The notes under the pieces are model-generated. The model worked only from the letters and a program-made list of their open reading frames with translations, ran no database searches and had not been told where the DNA came from. From assembly GCF_027912495.1 (NCBI RefSeq), contig NZ_CP115463.1:124001-188000 (forward strand): DNA of 64,000 bases, given 5' to 3'. How positions within the stretch are numbered: the stretch's first letter is position 1; the number at the start of each line of letters is the position of its first letter. The position numbers were made by a program, and so were the translations under genes. Positions 45,533 to 53,901 of the stretch are shown piece by piece. This stretch comes from Caulobacter sp. NIBR1757 (GTDB taxonomy: Bacteria > Pseudomonadota > Alphaproteobacteria > Caulobacterales > Caulobacteraceae).

Positions 45533-46156
45533 TCAGCCGACCTTTTTCAGCTCGGCCTCCAGCTCCAGCGTGACCTCGTCGCCCAGCGCCGGGGCGTAGG
45601 CGGTGATGCCGAAGTCGGTGCGCTTGATCTTGGCCTTGCCGGCGAAGCCCAGGCTGTAGGTCTTGTCGACCGGATTGACGCCGCCCTGGTTGAAGGTGGC
45701 GGCGACGGTGACCGGGCGGGTGACGCCGTGCAGGGTCAGGTCGCCGGTGATGTCGGCGGTGCTCTTGCCGGTCAGCTTGATGGTGGTGGCCTTGAAGGTG
45801 GCGGTCGGGAACTTCGCCGTGTCGAGGAAGTCGGCCGACTTCAGATGGGTGTCGAGCGCCGGGTTCAGGGTGCCGACCGAGCCCGCGTCGATGGTCACAT
45901 CGAGCCTGGCGTCGGCGGCTTTCTTCGGGTCGAGGCTGACGGTCCCCTCGACCTTGCTGAACTGGCCGACATAGGTCGAGTAGCCGAAGTGGTTGATCGA
46001 CCAGGTGATCTTGCTGTGGGCCGAATCGAACCTGTAGTCACCGGCCTGGACCTGGGCGGGGTCGCTGCTGAAGGGGCCCTGGGCGACGACGGCCAGCGGC
46101 GACAGGACCAGCACGGCGCCGAGACCGGCGATGGCGAAGGGGCGGAAGTTGGACAA
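45533..46156 (-). CDS. YceI family periplasmic lipid-binding-like protein
   Basis: 207 residues from a TTG start (GGAG upstream); no ATG fits a full signal peptide (MSNFRPFAIAGLGAVLVL..AVVAQG). The YceI barrel has GDYRFDSAHSKITWSINHFGYSTYVGQF, FLDTAKFPTATFKAT and GDLTLHGVTRPVTV. YceI proteins bind polyprenoid or fatty-acid ligands in the periplasm and respond to stress or pH. An inverted repeat lies 58 bp upstream. Confidence 0.92.
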   Translation of the reverse strand: MSNFRPFAIAGLGAVLVLSPLAVVAQGPFSSDPAQVQAGDYRFDSAHSKITWSINHFGYSTYVGQFSKVEGTVSLDPKKAADARLDVTIDAGSVGTLNPALDTHLKSADFLDTAKFPTATFKATTIKLTGKSTADITGDLTLHGVTRPVTVAATFNQGGVNPVDKTYSLGFAGKAKIKRTDFGITAYAPALGDEVTLELEAELKKVG

Positions 46157-46214
46157 GGGGAGGACTCCGGAAAAACGCAGGGAAACCTGGAGATAGGCGC
46201 CCGATTTGAAACTA

Positions 46215-46229
46215 CAACTGTTGCAGTTG
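46215..46229. promoter_or_regulatory. Inverted repeat upstream of yceI
   Basis: CAACTG-TTG-CAGTTG, a perfect 6-bp dyad, 58-73 bp before the start on the minus strand. This resembles sites of MarR/HxlR-type regulators. Confidence 0.45.
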
Positions 46230-46282
46230 AAGATTCGGCGAACCAGCGTCGATTTTTCGCGTCCGGGGCGGAAGGGGGAGAA

Positions 46283-46358
46283 TGGTGCCGCTTACAGGAC
46301 TCGAACCTGTGACCCCCTCATTACGAATGAGGTGCTCTACCAGCTGAGCTAAAGCGGC
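46283..46358 (-). tRNA. tRNA-Thr (anticodon CGT)
   Basis: 76 nt with encoded CCA. Acceptor GCCGCTT/AAGCGGC, anticodon arm CCTCA-TTCGTAA-TGAGG giving CGT for ACG codons, T arm ACAGG-TTCGAGT-CCTGT. All stems pair. Confidence 0.95.
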
Positions 46359-46360
46359 CT

Positions 46361-46376
46361 GACAGACGGGTCTGTC
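46361..46376. terminator. Hairpin between hemY and tRNA-Thr
   Basis: GACAGAC-GG-GTCTGTC, a 7-bp perfect stem with a two-base loop, between the hemY stop and the tRNA 5' end. It may end hemY transcription; no long T tract. Confidence 0.4.
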
Positions 46377-46389
46377 TTCTGGAGGGGCG

Positions 46390-47910
46390 CTATTTAGCCG
46401 GGCGCGGGGCGCTTGCCAAGCGGCGGCGTTTGGCGGGCGGTTTTGGCGGGGGCGGTTCGTCGGGGACGCCCTCGTAGAAACCCTCGACGCCGGGGTCGTC
46501 CGGGATCGGCAGGGCCATGGCCCCGGTCTCGGCGGCGGCCAGGAAGGGGGTCGATTCGACGTAGGAGACGGGTAGCTCGGGCAGGTCGCTCATCGCCCGC
46601 TCGCGGCGCTCCAGGCGCGGGTGGATCAGCTCGCCGGTCTCGGCATAGGTCGAGACCAGCCGGGCCCAGTCGTCGGGCTGGTAGGCGAAGGCCTGGCCCT
46701 CGGGGTCGAGGTCGGACCAGTCGGCCTCCTGCGGGGCGGCGGCGCCCCGGGTGATCCAGGCGCGGGCCTCGTCGACAAAGCCGGCGGCGTTGGCGGTGCG
46801 GGCGAACAGGCCGGCCAGGCGGGCGGTCAACGGTTCGCTCTGCAGGGCGGCGGCGGCCGTGCGGGCGGCGCCGATCTCGCCGGCGATCAGCGCCTGCTCG
46901 ACCATCAGGATGCGGCTCTCGCGATCCGTGGGGTTGAGGGCGGCGAGGGCGGCCAGGCGGCGGGCCCGCTCGCGCGGCGTCTCGGTGGTCTTCAGGTCGC
47001 GATAGGCCAGCCACAGGGCCGGGTGAGGCCGGCTCTTCCAGGCCGCCTCGATGAAGCCGGTGGCGCGGGCGGCGCGGGTCTCGCCGCTCAGGCGCGCGGC
47101 CATCACCGCGCCGGGGGCGAAGTCGGGGGCCAGCTTGGCCGACTGGGCGGCGTAGTCGGAGGCCTGGCGGCGGGCCCGCTCGTCGCCGCCCTCGAGGCTG
47201 GCGGCGGAGGCGGCCAGCAGGGCGGCGCGGGCCCGGTCGGCGACGATCGGCGAGACGATCTTGCGCTCCAGGGCGCTCTTGACCAGCTCCAAGGCCCCGG
47301 CCCAGTCGCCGGCCTCCAGCCGCGCTTCCAGCACCGCCCGCCAGGCCCAGCGGGCGGTGCGGGCCAGGCCATAGGCGGCCTCGGCGTGGCGCAGGGCGGC
47401 GGCCTTGTCGCCCTCGGCCAGGGCGGCGGTCATCAGGCCCTTCTGGCCGGCCAGGCGCATGTCGGGAAAGGCGACCATGGCCCCGTAGGCGCTCTTGGCG
47501 GCGGCGATGTCGCCGGCCGCCTCGGCCGCCTGGGCGGTGAGGATGCGGACCAGGGCGGGGCTGTCGTCGGCCAGCTCGCCGGCCTTCAGGGCCAGGCGGC
47601 GGGCCTCGCCGCCATCGCCGGCGGCGGCGGCCAGGAAGCCGCGGGCCAGGGCCTCGCCGGCCTCGCGGCGCTTGCGCTCGATGCGGGCCAGCTCGGCCCG
47701 GCGGGGGATTTCCAGCAGCCAGATGGCGAGGCGCCACAGCAGGGTGGCGCTCAGGGCCGTGAAGATGACCAGCAGCACGGCCGTCGAGGCGGTCATCTGC
47801 ACCCGCCAGCCCAGCCAGACCAGATGCGCCTCGCCGGCGTCGCGGGTCAGGGCCATCAGGGCGACGGCCGCCGCGGCCAGCAGGAAGACGACGATGGCGG
47901 TGCGGATCAC
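46390..47910 (-). CDS. hemY: HemY-like TPR membrane protein
   Basis: 506 residues from GTG 47910, overlapping the gene upstream by 4 bases. Two N-terminal membrane helices (~4-22, ~38-62) with HLVWLGWRVQMTASTAVLL, a charged helix, then Ala-rich TPR-like helical repeats and a Pro-rich C-terminus. This is the proteobacterial HemY (COG3898) found downstream of hemD, of unclear role in heme synthesis; not the Gram-positive oxidase of the same name. Confidence 0.9.
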   Translation of the reverse strand: MIRTAIVVFLLAAAAVALMALTRDAGEAHLVWLGWRVQMTASTAVLLVIFTALSATLLWRLAIWLLEIPRRAELARIERKRREAGEALARGFLAAAAGDGGEARRLALKAGELADDSPALVRILTAQAAEAAGDIAAAKSAYGAMVAFPDMRLAGQKGLMTAALAEGDKAAALRHAEAAYGLARTARWAWRAVLEARLEAGDWAGALELVKSALERKIVSPIVADRARAALLAASAASLEGGDERARRQASDYAAQSAKLAPDFAPGAVMAARLSGETRAARATGFIEAAWKSRPHPALWLAYRDLKTTETPRERARRLAALAALNPTDRESRILMVEQALIAGEIGAARTAAAALQSEPLTARLAGLFARTANAAGFVDEARAWITRGAAAPQEADWSDLDPEGQAFAYQPDDWARLVSTYAETGELIHPRLERRERAMSDLPELPVSYVESTPFLAAAETGAMALPIPDDPGVEGFYEGVPDEPPPPKPPAKRRRLASAPRPAK

Positions 47911-48779
47911 GGGCGCGCGCCCCCCGCTGAAGCCAGATCCGACAGCGCCTGGGCGCGGATGTTGGCCAGGTGCTGGTCGAGGGTGATGCGCTGCTGGGCG
48001 CGGGCCTTCCAGGCGGTCATCGCCGTGGCCGCTCCGGGCGGCAGGGCGCGCAGGGTGCTGGAGGCGCCGACCAGGTCGCCCTCGGCGGCCTGGCGTTCGG
48101 CCCGGGCCAGGACGGCGTCGGGCGAACTGCCGGTGGTCTCGCCGACCCGGCGGATGCTGACGATGCCGGACAGGGCGAACAGGATGCGGTCGACAACCCC
48201 GGCCCCCTCGCCGGGCTCGCGGGCGGCGGTCGAGGCGCGGGCGGCGATGTCGGCGTACTCGGCGGCGAGGGCGGCGCGGCTGGGCACGCCCGTCTCGGCC
48301 ATCGGCCGCAGGGCGCGCGCGTCCGGCGACAGCGGCAGGATGCGCTCCAGCGCGGCCAGCTCGGCCTCGAAGGGCCGCGAGGTCTGGGCCGCCTCGGCCA
48401 GGCCGGCGGCGGCCAGGGCGGCGCCGGCGGCGACCAGGGTGCGCTGCTGGCTGGCCTCGATATTGGCCAGCCGGAGCTCCAGATCCGCATAGTCGGTCGG
48501 CACGGTCGCGGTCGGCTCCGTCGGCGGGGCGCCGGCCAGGACCGGGGCGGGGAGGCTGGCCGGCCGGTCGAGCCCGGGCGGGGCGGCGGCGGTCGGCTGC
48601 GGCGCGGGCGCGGGTTTGGGCGCCAGCCAGTCGGCGATCTGGCTCCCGGCGAAGCCCAGGGCGACGCAGATCACGCACAGGGCGATGATGGCGACGATGC
48701 CGATGCCGCGTCCCCGGGGCCTGGCGAAGGCGGCCGGATCGCGGGGCGGGGTGATGTCGTCGGTGTCTTGCGCGGTCAT
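47907..48779 (-). CDS. COG4223 membrane protein (mitofilin-like) of the hem cluster
   Basis: 290 residues from ATG 48779. Acidic/Pro-rich N-terminus, one membrane helix (GIVAIIALCVICVALGFAGS) at ~30-50, a Pro-rich linker and an Ala-rich helical periplasmic domain. Alphaproteobacterial COG4223 proteins between hemD and hemY are related to mitochondrial mitofilin (Mic60) and are thought to help organise the envelope. Lies between hemD and hemY. Confidence 0.85.
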   Translation of the reverse strand: MTAQDTDDITPPRDPAAFARPRGRGIGIVAIIALCVICVALGFAGSQIADWLAPKPAPAPQPTAAAPPGLDRPASLPAPVLAGAPPTEPTATVPTDYADLELRLANIEASQQRTLVAAGAALAAAGLAEAAQTSRPFEAELAALERILPLSPDARALRPMAETGVPSRAALAAEYADIAARASTAAREPGEGAGVVDRILFALSGIVSIRRVGETTGSSPDAVLARAERQAAEGDLVGASSTLRALPPGAATAMTAWKARAQQRITLDQHLANIRAQALSDLASAGGARP

Positions 48780-48816
48780 CGGAGGGGCGAATCGTTCCGG
48801 CCAGCCTTGGCGGCTT

Positions 48817-49518
48817 TCAGAGCAGATTAAGCAGGGAAGTCTCGTTGGGAAACGGGGCGACGGCGATCTTCGCATTTTCCAGGGCGCGAAGCGGGGCGGC
48901 GACGGCCTCGGACAGGGCCAGCAGGCGCAAATGCGGGGCGGGATGGGCGGTCAGGGCCCGGGCGAGCAGGGCCGAGGCCCGGGGCGAGTGGGTGAGGACG
49001 ACGGTGATCTGACGGAGTTTCGACAGGGCCGGGCCGGGATCGACCGGGACGGTGTCGTAGAGGGCGACGGCGCGGGCGGACAGGCCCCGGGCGGTGAGGT
49101 CGCCCGTGAGGTCGCCGGCCGGATGCAGGGCCCCGGCATGCAGGATGGGCCCCGGATCGGCGGCGGCGATGAGGCCGGCGAGGGCGGCGACATCGCCGTC
49201 GGCCGACCGCACGGTCCCGAAGCCGGCGGCGCGGGCCGCCTCGGCGGTGGCCTCGCCGACGGTGAAGGCCGGCGGGCGGGCGCCGGTCAGGGCGGCGAAG
49301 GCGCGAACCCCCTGGGCGCTGGTGAAGGCGACGGCGGCGACGCCGGTCAGGTCGAAGGTCGCGTCCGCCAGGGTCCGGGCCTCGAGCAGCGGCGCGGTCA
49401 GCGGCGTCCATCCCATCGCCCGAACCCGGCCGGCCGTCGCCGAGGCGCCGGGCTCGGCGCGGGTGATCCAGACGAGAGGCGAGGGCTTGGGCACGGGCGC
49501 AGGCTGGCCGGTCCGCAT
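48817..49518 (-). CDS. hemD: Uroporphyrinogen-III synthase
   Basis: 233 residues, weakly conserved as is normal for HemD, but with VWITRAEPGASATAGRVRAMG at the start, VAFTSAQGVRAFA and VGEATAEAARAAGF, and VLTHSPRASALLA. It cyclises hydroxymethylbilane to uroporphyrinogen III. The usual upstream neighbour hemC is 13 kb away here. A TATAAT element on the minus strand at 49564-49569 could supply a new promoter. Confidence 0.88.
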   Translation of the reverse strand: MRTGQPAPVPKPSPLVWITRAEPGASATAGRVRAMGWTPLTAPLLEARTLADATFDLTGVAAVAFTSAQGVRAFAALTGARPPAFTVGEATAEAARAAGFGTVRSADGDVAALAGLIAAADPGPILHAGALHPAGDLTGDLTARGLSARAVALYDTVPVDPGPALSKLRQITVVLTHSPRASALLARALTAHPAPHLRLLALSEAVAAPLRALENAKIAVAPFPNETSLLNLL

Positions 49519-49542
49519 CCCCCGATCAATCCCCCTTCCACC

Positions 49543-49644
49543 GGCTTATCGAAGCGGCCCCCCATTATACCCCCTCTGCATTTTTCAAGGTGGCGAAACC
49601 GCGGTCTTCCGGTGCGCAAAGCCTTGGGGCGCAAGGGGTTGTCC
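49543..49644 (-). other. Conserved distal block of the composite repeat, copy 2
   Basis: Minus strand: GGACAA-N4-TTGCGCC starting at 49644, 156 bp from the palindrome exactly as in copy 1, then GGTATAATGG-N2-GGCCGCTTCGATA at 49547-49571. The distance between the two parts is 12 bp longer than in copy 1. It lies 25 bp upstream of hemD. Confidence 0.7.
49564..49569 (-). promoter_or_regulatory. Candidate -10 element for hemD
   Basis: Perfect TATAAT on the minus strand, ~45 bp before the hemD ATG. The nearest -35-like sequence (TTGAAA) is only 13 bp away, too close for a standard promoter, so support is partial. Confidence 0.4.
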
Positions 49645-49824
49645 AGGGGATGGGGGACGGGGATCGGGTGGGGCCCCGGTGGGCCAATGGCGGGGGCGTG
49701 GTGGGCGCCGGGTGAGGCGAAGTGGGCCGCGCGGGGGTGCGCCGGCGGGCCGGCGAGCGAGTTTTGCAGCGAAAAGAGCGTCGCGGCGCGCGCCGGGTCG
49801 ATGAATATGTCTAGACATATTCAT
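49585..49824 (-). CDS. Candidate small ORF starting in the palindrome (copy 2)
   Basis: 79 codons beginning MNMSRHIHRP, Pro/Arg-rich, with GQPLAPQG starting at codon 61. It matches the arrangement of the frame at 4673-4903. No ribosome site is clear; it may be a by-product of a conserved DNA element. Confidence 0.22.
   Translation of the reverse strand: MNMSRHIHRPGARRDALFAAKLARRPAGAPPRGPLRLTRRPPRPRHWPTGAPPDPRPPSPGQPLAPQGFAHRKTAVSPP
49801..49824. repeat. Perfect 24-bp palindrome, copy 2
   Basis: Identical to 4673-4696 (half-site ATGAATATGTCT). Confidence 0.9.
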
Positions 49825-49909
49825 CTAGAGGATGTCCGCGGAGGGATGGAGGGTCCGTCCGTTCCTATCCCCTGCGGACAGGCCCCGGCCGCTGCGCTAG
49901 CCTCCCGCC

Positions 49910-50254
49910 ATGCAGACCCTCGTCATCCCCGTACCCGCCGACCGCATCACGGACTGGGACAGCTTCCACGCGGTCTTTGCGGATTGCCTGGGCTTCCCGG
50001 GCTATTGCGGCGCCAACATGAACGCCTGGATCGATTGCCTGACCTATGCGGACGACGCCGAGGCCGGAATGGTCAGCCGGCCGGTCCCCCGGGGAACGCT
50101 CCTGACCCTCCGCATCGACGAGGCCGCCGCCTTCGCCAGGCGCTGCCCGGCGCAGTACGCGGCCCTGGTGGAAGGCGCGGCGTTCGTGAACCATCGGCGG
50201 GTGGAGATGGGTCAGCCGCCGGTTCTGGCGCTGCTCATGGTTGGGGCGTTCTGA
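49910..50254 (+). CDS. Barstar family protein
   Basis: 114 residues. Barstar-like core: ITDWDSFHAVFADCLGFP then YCGANMNAWIDCLTY, then a strand TLLTLRIDEAAAF and helix. Barstar inhibits the RNase barnase; distant family members are found widely as orphans or immunity proteins. No barnase-like or other toxin gene is adjacent, so it is an orphan here. First gene of the segment between hemD and hemC. Confidence 0.82.
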   Translation: MQTLVIPVPADRITDWDSFHAVFADCLGFPGYCGANMNAWIDCLTYADDAEAGMVSRPVPRGTLLTLRIDEAAAFARRCPAQYAALVEGAAFVNHRRVEMGQPPVLALLMVGAF

Positions 50255-50403
50255 GGGGGGCGTGGAGCCGGTCAAGACGCAGACCGCACCAGCCAGACCG
50301 AGATTTATATAGTGTCCGTGGAATTCCAATGGTCCTTCGGAAACTACGCGAACTAGCCGAAGCGGCGAATGTGTAAACCTGATTTGGGGAAAGAGGGCAG
50401 GGG

Positions 50404-50889
50404 ATGAAGCGCGCAATTGCAGGGGTGGCCCTGGTGGCGGGCCTGATGGTGGCCGGATCGGCAGCCGCCGAAAAGTACCGGCTTGTCACCGGCACGGACG
50501 ATATGGTCGTTTTCATCAACACCGACCGGACCGTTATAGACGGAGATATCCGGACCATCTGGATGACTATCGTTCTGAAGGACGTCCGTGTCGTCGACGG
50601 CAAGGATGGCCGCTACAGCATGGAGCGTTGGGACGTCGATTGCCGCAAGAACCGGCAGAGGCGGCAAACCGTGGCGTTGTACACCGATGATAGTGACCTG
50701 ATCGGGTCTGAATCCATTGACGGGGTTTGGAAAGACATGCTTCCGGACAGTCTCGGGGATGCAGTCACCAAGGGGGCATGCCTGCCGATGCCATCGACCA
50801 AAGTCCTTTACGATGTCGATACGGCTAGATTGCTGACTTTCAGCAAACGATTTTTCATACTTGGCGACCTAGCGGACCAGCCAGAGTGA
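50404..50889 (+). CDS. Secreted hypothetical protein (surface-adhesin E-like)
   Basis: 161 residues with a signal peptide (MKRAIAGVALVAGLMVAGSAAA, cleavage near 22). The mature part (DMVVFINTDRTVIDGDIRTIWMTIVL, YSMERWDVDCRKNRQR) resembles small secreted proteins sometimes labelled surface-adhesin protein E. Base composition is lower in GC than the core genes. Role unknown. Confidence 0.68.
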   Translation: MKRAIAGVALVAGLMVAGSAAAEKYRLVTGTDDMVVFINTDRTVIDGDIRTIWMTIVLKDVRVVDGKDGRYSMERWDVDCRKNRQRRQTVALYTDDSDLIGSESIDGVWKDMLPDSLGDAVTKGACLPMPSTKVLYDVDTARLLTFSKRFFILGDLADQPE

Positions 50890-51005
50890 CCAACAAGGCG
50901 ACTTGTCGCTCACAAGTTAGATCGTTCTATTCCCCGACGGGCGGGTCTTCATCGACAAATAGAAGGCCCCGGCCCGCTACCTGATCCGTTAGCTCGGGGG
51001 ACACA

Positions 51006-51488
51006 ATGAGCACCTACGCATCAAAAGCCTTTCTTCGAACGGCCGCGGTCGTAGCTGCCGTTCTGGTCTGCGGCGCCTGGACGAAGGTAGACAGCAAACC
51101 GATAGACGCCTCGATCTACGCCATCACCACGGTCTGCATCGAGGAAAACACAGAGGTCAAAATCACGGACCTGACGTCTCTCATCCATGAGGGTTTTGAA
51201 CGTCACGGAATTGCGACCGAAATCTACGACAAGCTGCCGGACAGTTGTGATTTCTACGCCAAATACACGGCAACCCGCCGCTGGGATTTCGTGGCGTTCC
51301 TTAGCGATGCACGCATCGCGGTCTACCATCGCGGCAAACTCATCGGCTTTGCCGAGCGGGTCGGAACGCGAGGCGTCTTCGGCGGAGGCGGGGCCAGCCC
51401 TGACAAATGGGCATCCACGAAGTCCAAGATCGACCCGCTTATGGACCGTCTATTGGAAGGCTTTCCCAAACAGGGTGTCAGCAACTAG
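51006..51488 (+). CDS. Secreted protein, Sbal_3080 lipoprotein-like
   Basis: 160 residues with an N-terminal signal (~1-25). The C-terminal half matches the Sbal_3080-type pattern: CDFYAKYTATRRWDFVAFLSDARIAVY, IGFAERVGTRGVFGGGG, KWASTKSKIDPLMDRLLEGFP. A Cys at the end of the hydrophobic stretch (VLVCGAW) is near a lipobox but the -1 residue is Val, so lipidation is uncertain. Lower GC than neighbours, suggesting transfer. Confidence 0.65.
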   Translation: MSTYASKAFLRTAAVVAAVLVCGAWTKVDSKPIDASIYAITTVCIEENTEVKITDLTSLIHEGFERHGIATEIYDKLPDSCDFYAKYTATRRWDFVAFLSDARIAVYHRGKLIGFAERVGTRGVFGGGGASPDKWASTKSKIDPLMDRLLEGFPKQGVSN

Positions 51489-51621
51489 CGGCGCCTGCGA
51501 TACCATTAGCGGGCAGACGTGACTTGGGGATGCGGACCGAGAGTGAAGGTCCGCATCCGACCCATAGCGGACCTTGCTCATTCGCCGTAGCCTGAGAGCA
51601 ACGATTAAGTGAGGGCGGCCC

Positions 51622-52098
51622 GTGCCAGAGAACCCGCTGCAAACTATTGTCCGAGATTGGCTCCCCGAGATCGACTTTGGCGTTATGAGCCACGGCTTCG
51701 CACCGCACGGCCGAGACTACAATTTCATTATTGAGGCCGGGGGTACATACGAGCTGACGCTCACCCACGTGGTCGATCTACACGTCGAGACGCGAGTTCC
51801 TGACGAGGTGTGGCCCTTGTCATGGGATGACGTACTAACCGATTATCCCGCGTGGGAGGCGGCGGGCCATCCAGAGGGATATGTTTGGGGCAACAACTGG
51901 TCTCTCGCCTATCCAGGACTGGATGCGCCGGACGAACACCAGTCGGCTCAGCATTGGTCGAAGCGCTTGAGGAAGCCGATGTTTGCGGCGTCTATAGAGA
52001 CCGATCGGTTCAGGCTCTCTGCAGTCTTCCATAACGCCCGCAGTAGAAAACTTTCCGATCAGGCACCGACTATCGGCAAGGTTCTGATCCCGCTGTGA
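51622..52098 (+). CDS. Conserved hypothetical protein, soluble
   Basis: 158 residues from a GTG at 51622. Trp- and aromatic-rich: FGVMSHGFAPHGRDYNFIIEAGGTYELTLTHVVDLHVETRV, DYPAWEAAGHPEGYVWGNNWSLAYPGL, ETDRFRLSAVFHN. No signal peptide. The regular pattern indicates a real fold but I do not recognise the family. Lower GC than the core. Confidence 0.65.
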   Translation: MPENPLQTIVRDWLPEIDFGVMSHGFAPHGRDYNFIIEAGGTYELTLTHVVDLHVETRVPDEVWPLSWDDVLTDYPAWEAAGHPEGYVWGNNWSLAYPGLDAPDEHQSAQHWSKRLRKPMFAASIETDRFRLSAVFHNARSRKLSDQAPTIGKVLIPL

Positions 52099-52626
52099 CT
52101 ATGGCGGCGATCAAGTGACCGCTTCCCACCCGTAGCCGTCACTACAAGCATCCGCTTCGGTAGGCGCCCTCGCCGCGGTCTTCACCGTCTCAGGGAGCTT
52201 CGAGGGCTCTACACTCCGATCAAGACCATCCTCGCTTCCAAGTGCGTCTGTGACGAAACCCACAACCAAACCCCGCCGTGCCTTGCAGGTCCGCACCCCA
52301 GCCAGCGGCGCCCTACGAAATGGGTCCCGGCGTTCGCCGGGAGGAGCGGGTGGGAGGGGGCTGGAGGTGGGCCTGGGCGGGCAGCGGGATGGCGGCGGCC
52401 TCGCGCCGGGGCAGGTGATCGCGGGGCGCCCGGATCGCCTTGGGGGTGTTGGCGAGCCGATGCAGCGGCGCCGGGACCCGGCCGTCGCGGCTTGAGCGTC
52501 TGGCCTGTCCCGGGAAATCACCCGTGAGGTTTGGCGGCTGGTGTTCGGGGCGCGGGCGGGGGAGGTTGCGTGACGGGCGGCGGCGGCCTCAGTTATGGGG
52601 ACGAGTCGCGCGGAAATCTTGGCGGT
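52099..52626. other. 528-bp gap without a convincing gene
   Basis: The first ~160 bp are mixed in composition; the rest is very GC-rich. A hairpin TCCCGGCG-TT-CGCCGGGA lies at 52325-52342, similar to the GGGTCCCGG core of the long inverted repeats. Open frames on both strands here have biased, low-complexity composition. This looks like degraded or non-coding DNA at a junction. Confidence 0.5.
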
Positions 52627-53718
52627 ATGGACGGAAGAGCTCTTAACGAAGGCGGCCTGGACGGCGAGGCGGTGCAGCGGCTGCTGCAGGGCGCCGTGCT
52701 CAAAGGGCGCGATCCCCTGGCCATCCTGCGGGACGCGGGGATCGAGGCGTCGGTCTACGGCAATGCCCAGGCCTCCATCGACGGGCCGGCGCTGGTCAGG
52801 CTGGCGCGGCAGATCCAGATCGCGCTCGACGATGTCTACTTCGGCTTCCTCGGGCAGGGATGCCGGCTGGCGCTGGAAACCGAGCGGCTGTTGTCCTTCC
52901 TGCACTGCGGCACCTTTGGCGAGGCGCTACGGGTCAGCATCCGCTTCACCGACGCGATGTCGGCCGATGTCGGGCCCTGGATCGCCGAGGAGCACGGGGC
53001 CGGGTTGCAGCATATCTGCAAGTATCAGACGATCCCCGGGGTGGACCGCGACATCCTGGTCTGGATCCGGTTCGTCTGGATCTACCACCTGTTCAGCTGG
53101 CTGATCGGCCGGCCGCTGGCGCTGCGCGGCATCCTGGTGCGAGGCCCGCGGCCGGTGCAGGCCAACGGCTTCGACCGGTTCGCGCTGTTCCGCTGTCCGA
53201 TCACCTACAACGCGCCGGTCGACGCCCTCTGCTACAGCTGGAGCGATCTGGCGGTGCGCCTCGTGCACAGCTCGATCACGGAATACAACGACTACTATGC
53301 GAGCGCCCCGGACTGGTTCGCCTCGCCCGATAGCGCCCTGAGCTGGCGGGAGCAGGCCCAGCAGGTGCTCATCGAGCTGCAGCGGGCGGGCATGTGGTCG
53401 GCGCCGATCGAGGTGGTCGCCGCCCGGCTGCGGACGCGGCCGCGGCGCCTGCGCCAGGGGCTGGCCTCGGAGGGCGAGAGCTTCCAGGACATCCGCACGC
53501 GGCTCCGGGGCGAGCTGGCCGGCGCCTATCTGCTGGCCAGCGACATGCCGATCTCGACGATCGGCGATACGCTGGGATTCAGTGAGCCCGGCGGCTTCTC
53601 GCGCCAGTTCCTGGCCTGGGCCGGCATGACGCCGTCGGCCTACCGGGCCCTGCATCTGGCCGACCCGGCGAAGATCGCCGCGGCCACGGCGCTGTTGAAC
53701 GAGCGGCGCGGGGCCTGA
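52627..53718 (+). CDS. AraC family transcriptional regulator (OruR/ArgR-like N-terminus)
   Basis: 363 residues from ATG 52627; upstream in-frame starts add low-complexity sequence. N-terminal ~200-residue ligand domain typical of the OruR-type AraC group (PLAILRDAGIEASVYGNAQASIDGPALVRLARQIQ). C-terminal double HTH with MPISTIGDTLGFSEPGGFSRQFLAWAGMTPSAYR. It lies just upstream of the TonB receptor operon on the same strand and is the likely regulator of that catabolic cluster. Confidence 0.92.
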   Translation: MDGRALNEGGLDGEAVQRLLQGAVLKGRDPLAILRDAGIEASVYGNAQASIDGPALVRLARQIQIALDDVYFGFLGQGCRLALETERLLSFLHCGTFGEALRVSIRFTDAMSADVGPWIAEEHGAGLQHICKYQTIPGVDRDILVWIRFVWIYHLFSWLIGRPLALRGILVRGPRPVQANGFDRFALFRCPITYNAPVDALCYSWSDLAVRLVHSSITEYNDYYASAPDWFASPDSALSWREQAQQVLIELQRAGMWSAPIEVVAARLRTRPRRLRQGLASEGESFQDIRTRLRGELAGAYLLASDMPISTIGDTLGFSEPGGFSRQFLAWAGMTPSAYRALHLADPAKIAAATALLNERRGA

Positions 53719-53901
53719 CGGCGGCTGGCCGACCGCCGGTCACTTTCGCCAAATTTCTTTGTCACTCCTGCCATGGCGTTTCCCCGGGCGGATGCCACCG
53801 TGCGGCATGCCCGGAGGTTGGCGACAGCCTCCGGATCGACCGCAGCCTTCAAAGAGCGCGGCGCATCAACGAGCGACAAACGGCCTTAGGGGAGGACCGA
53901 C

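Noticed and set aside
49910-50254. Barnase-barstar toxin-antitoxin pair
   Set aside because: No RNase or other small toxin frame with convincing features lies on either side.
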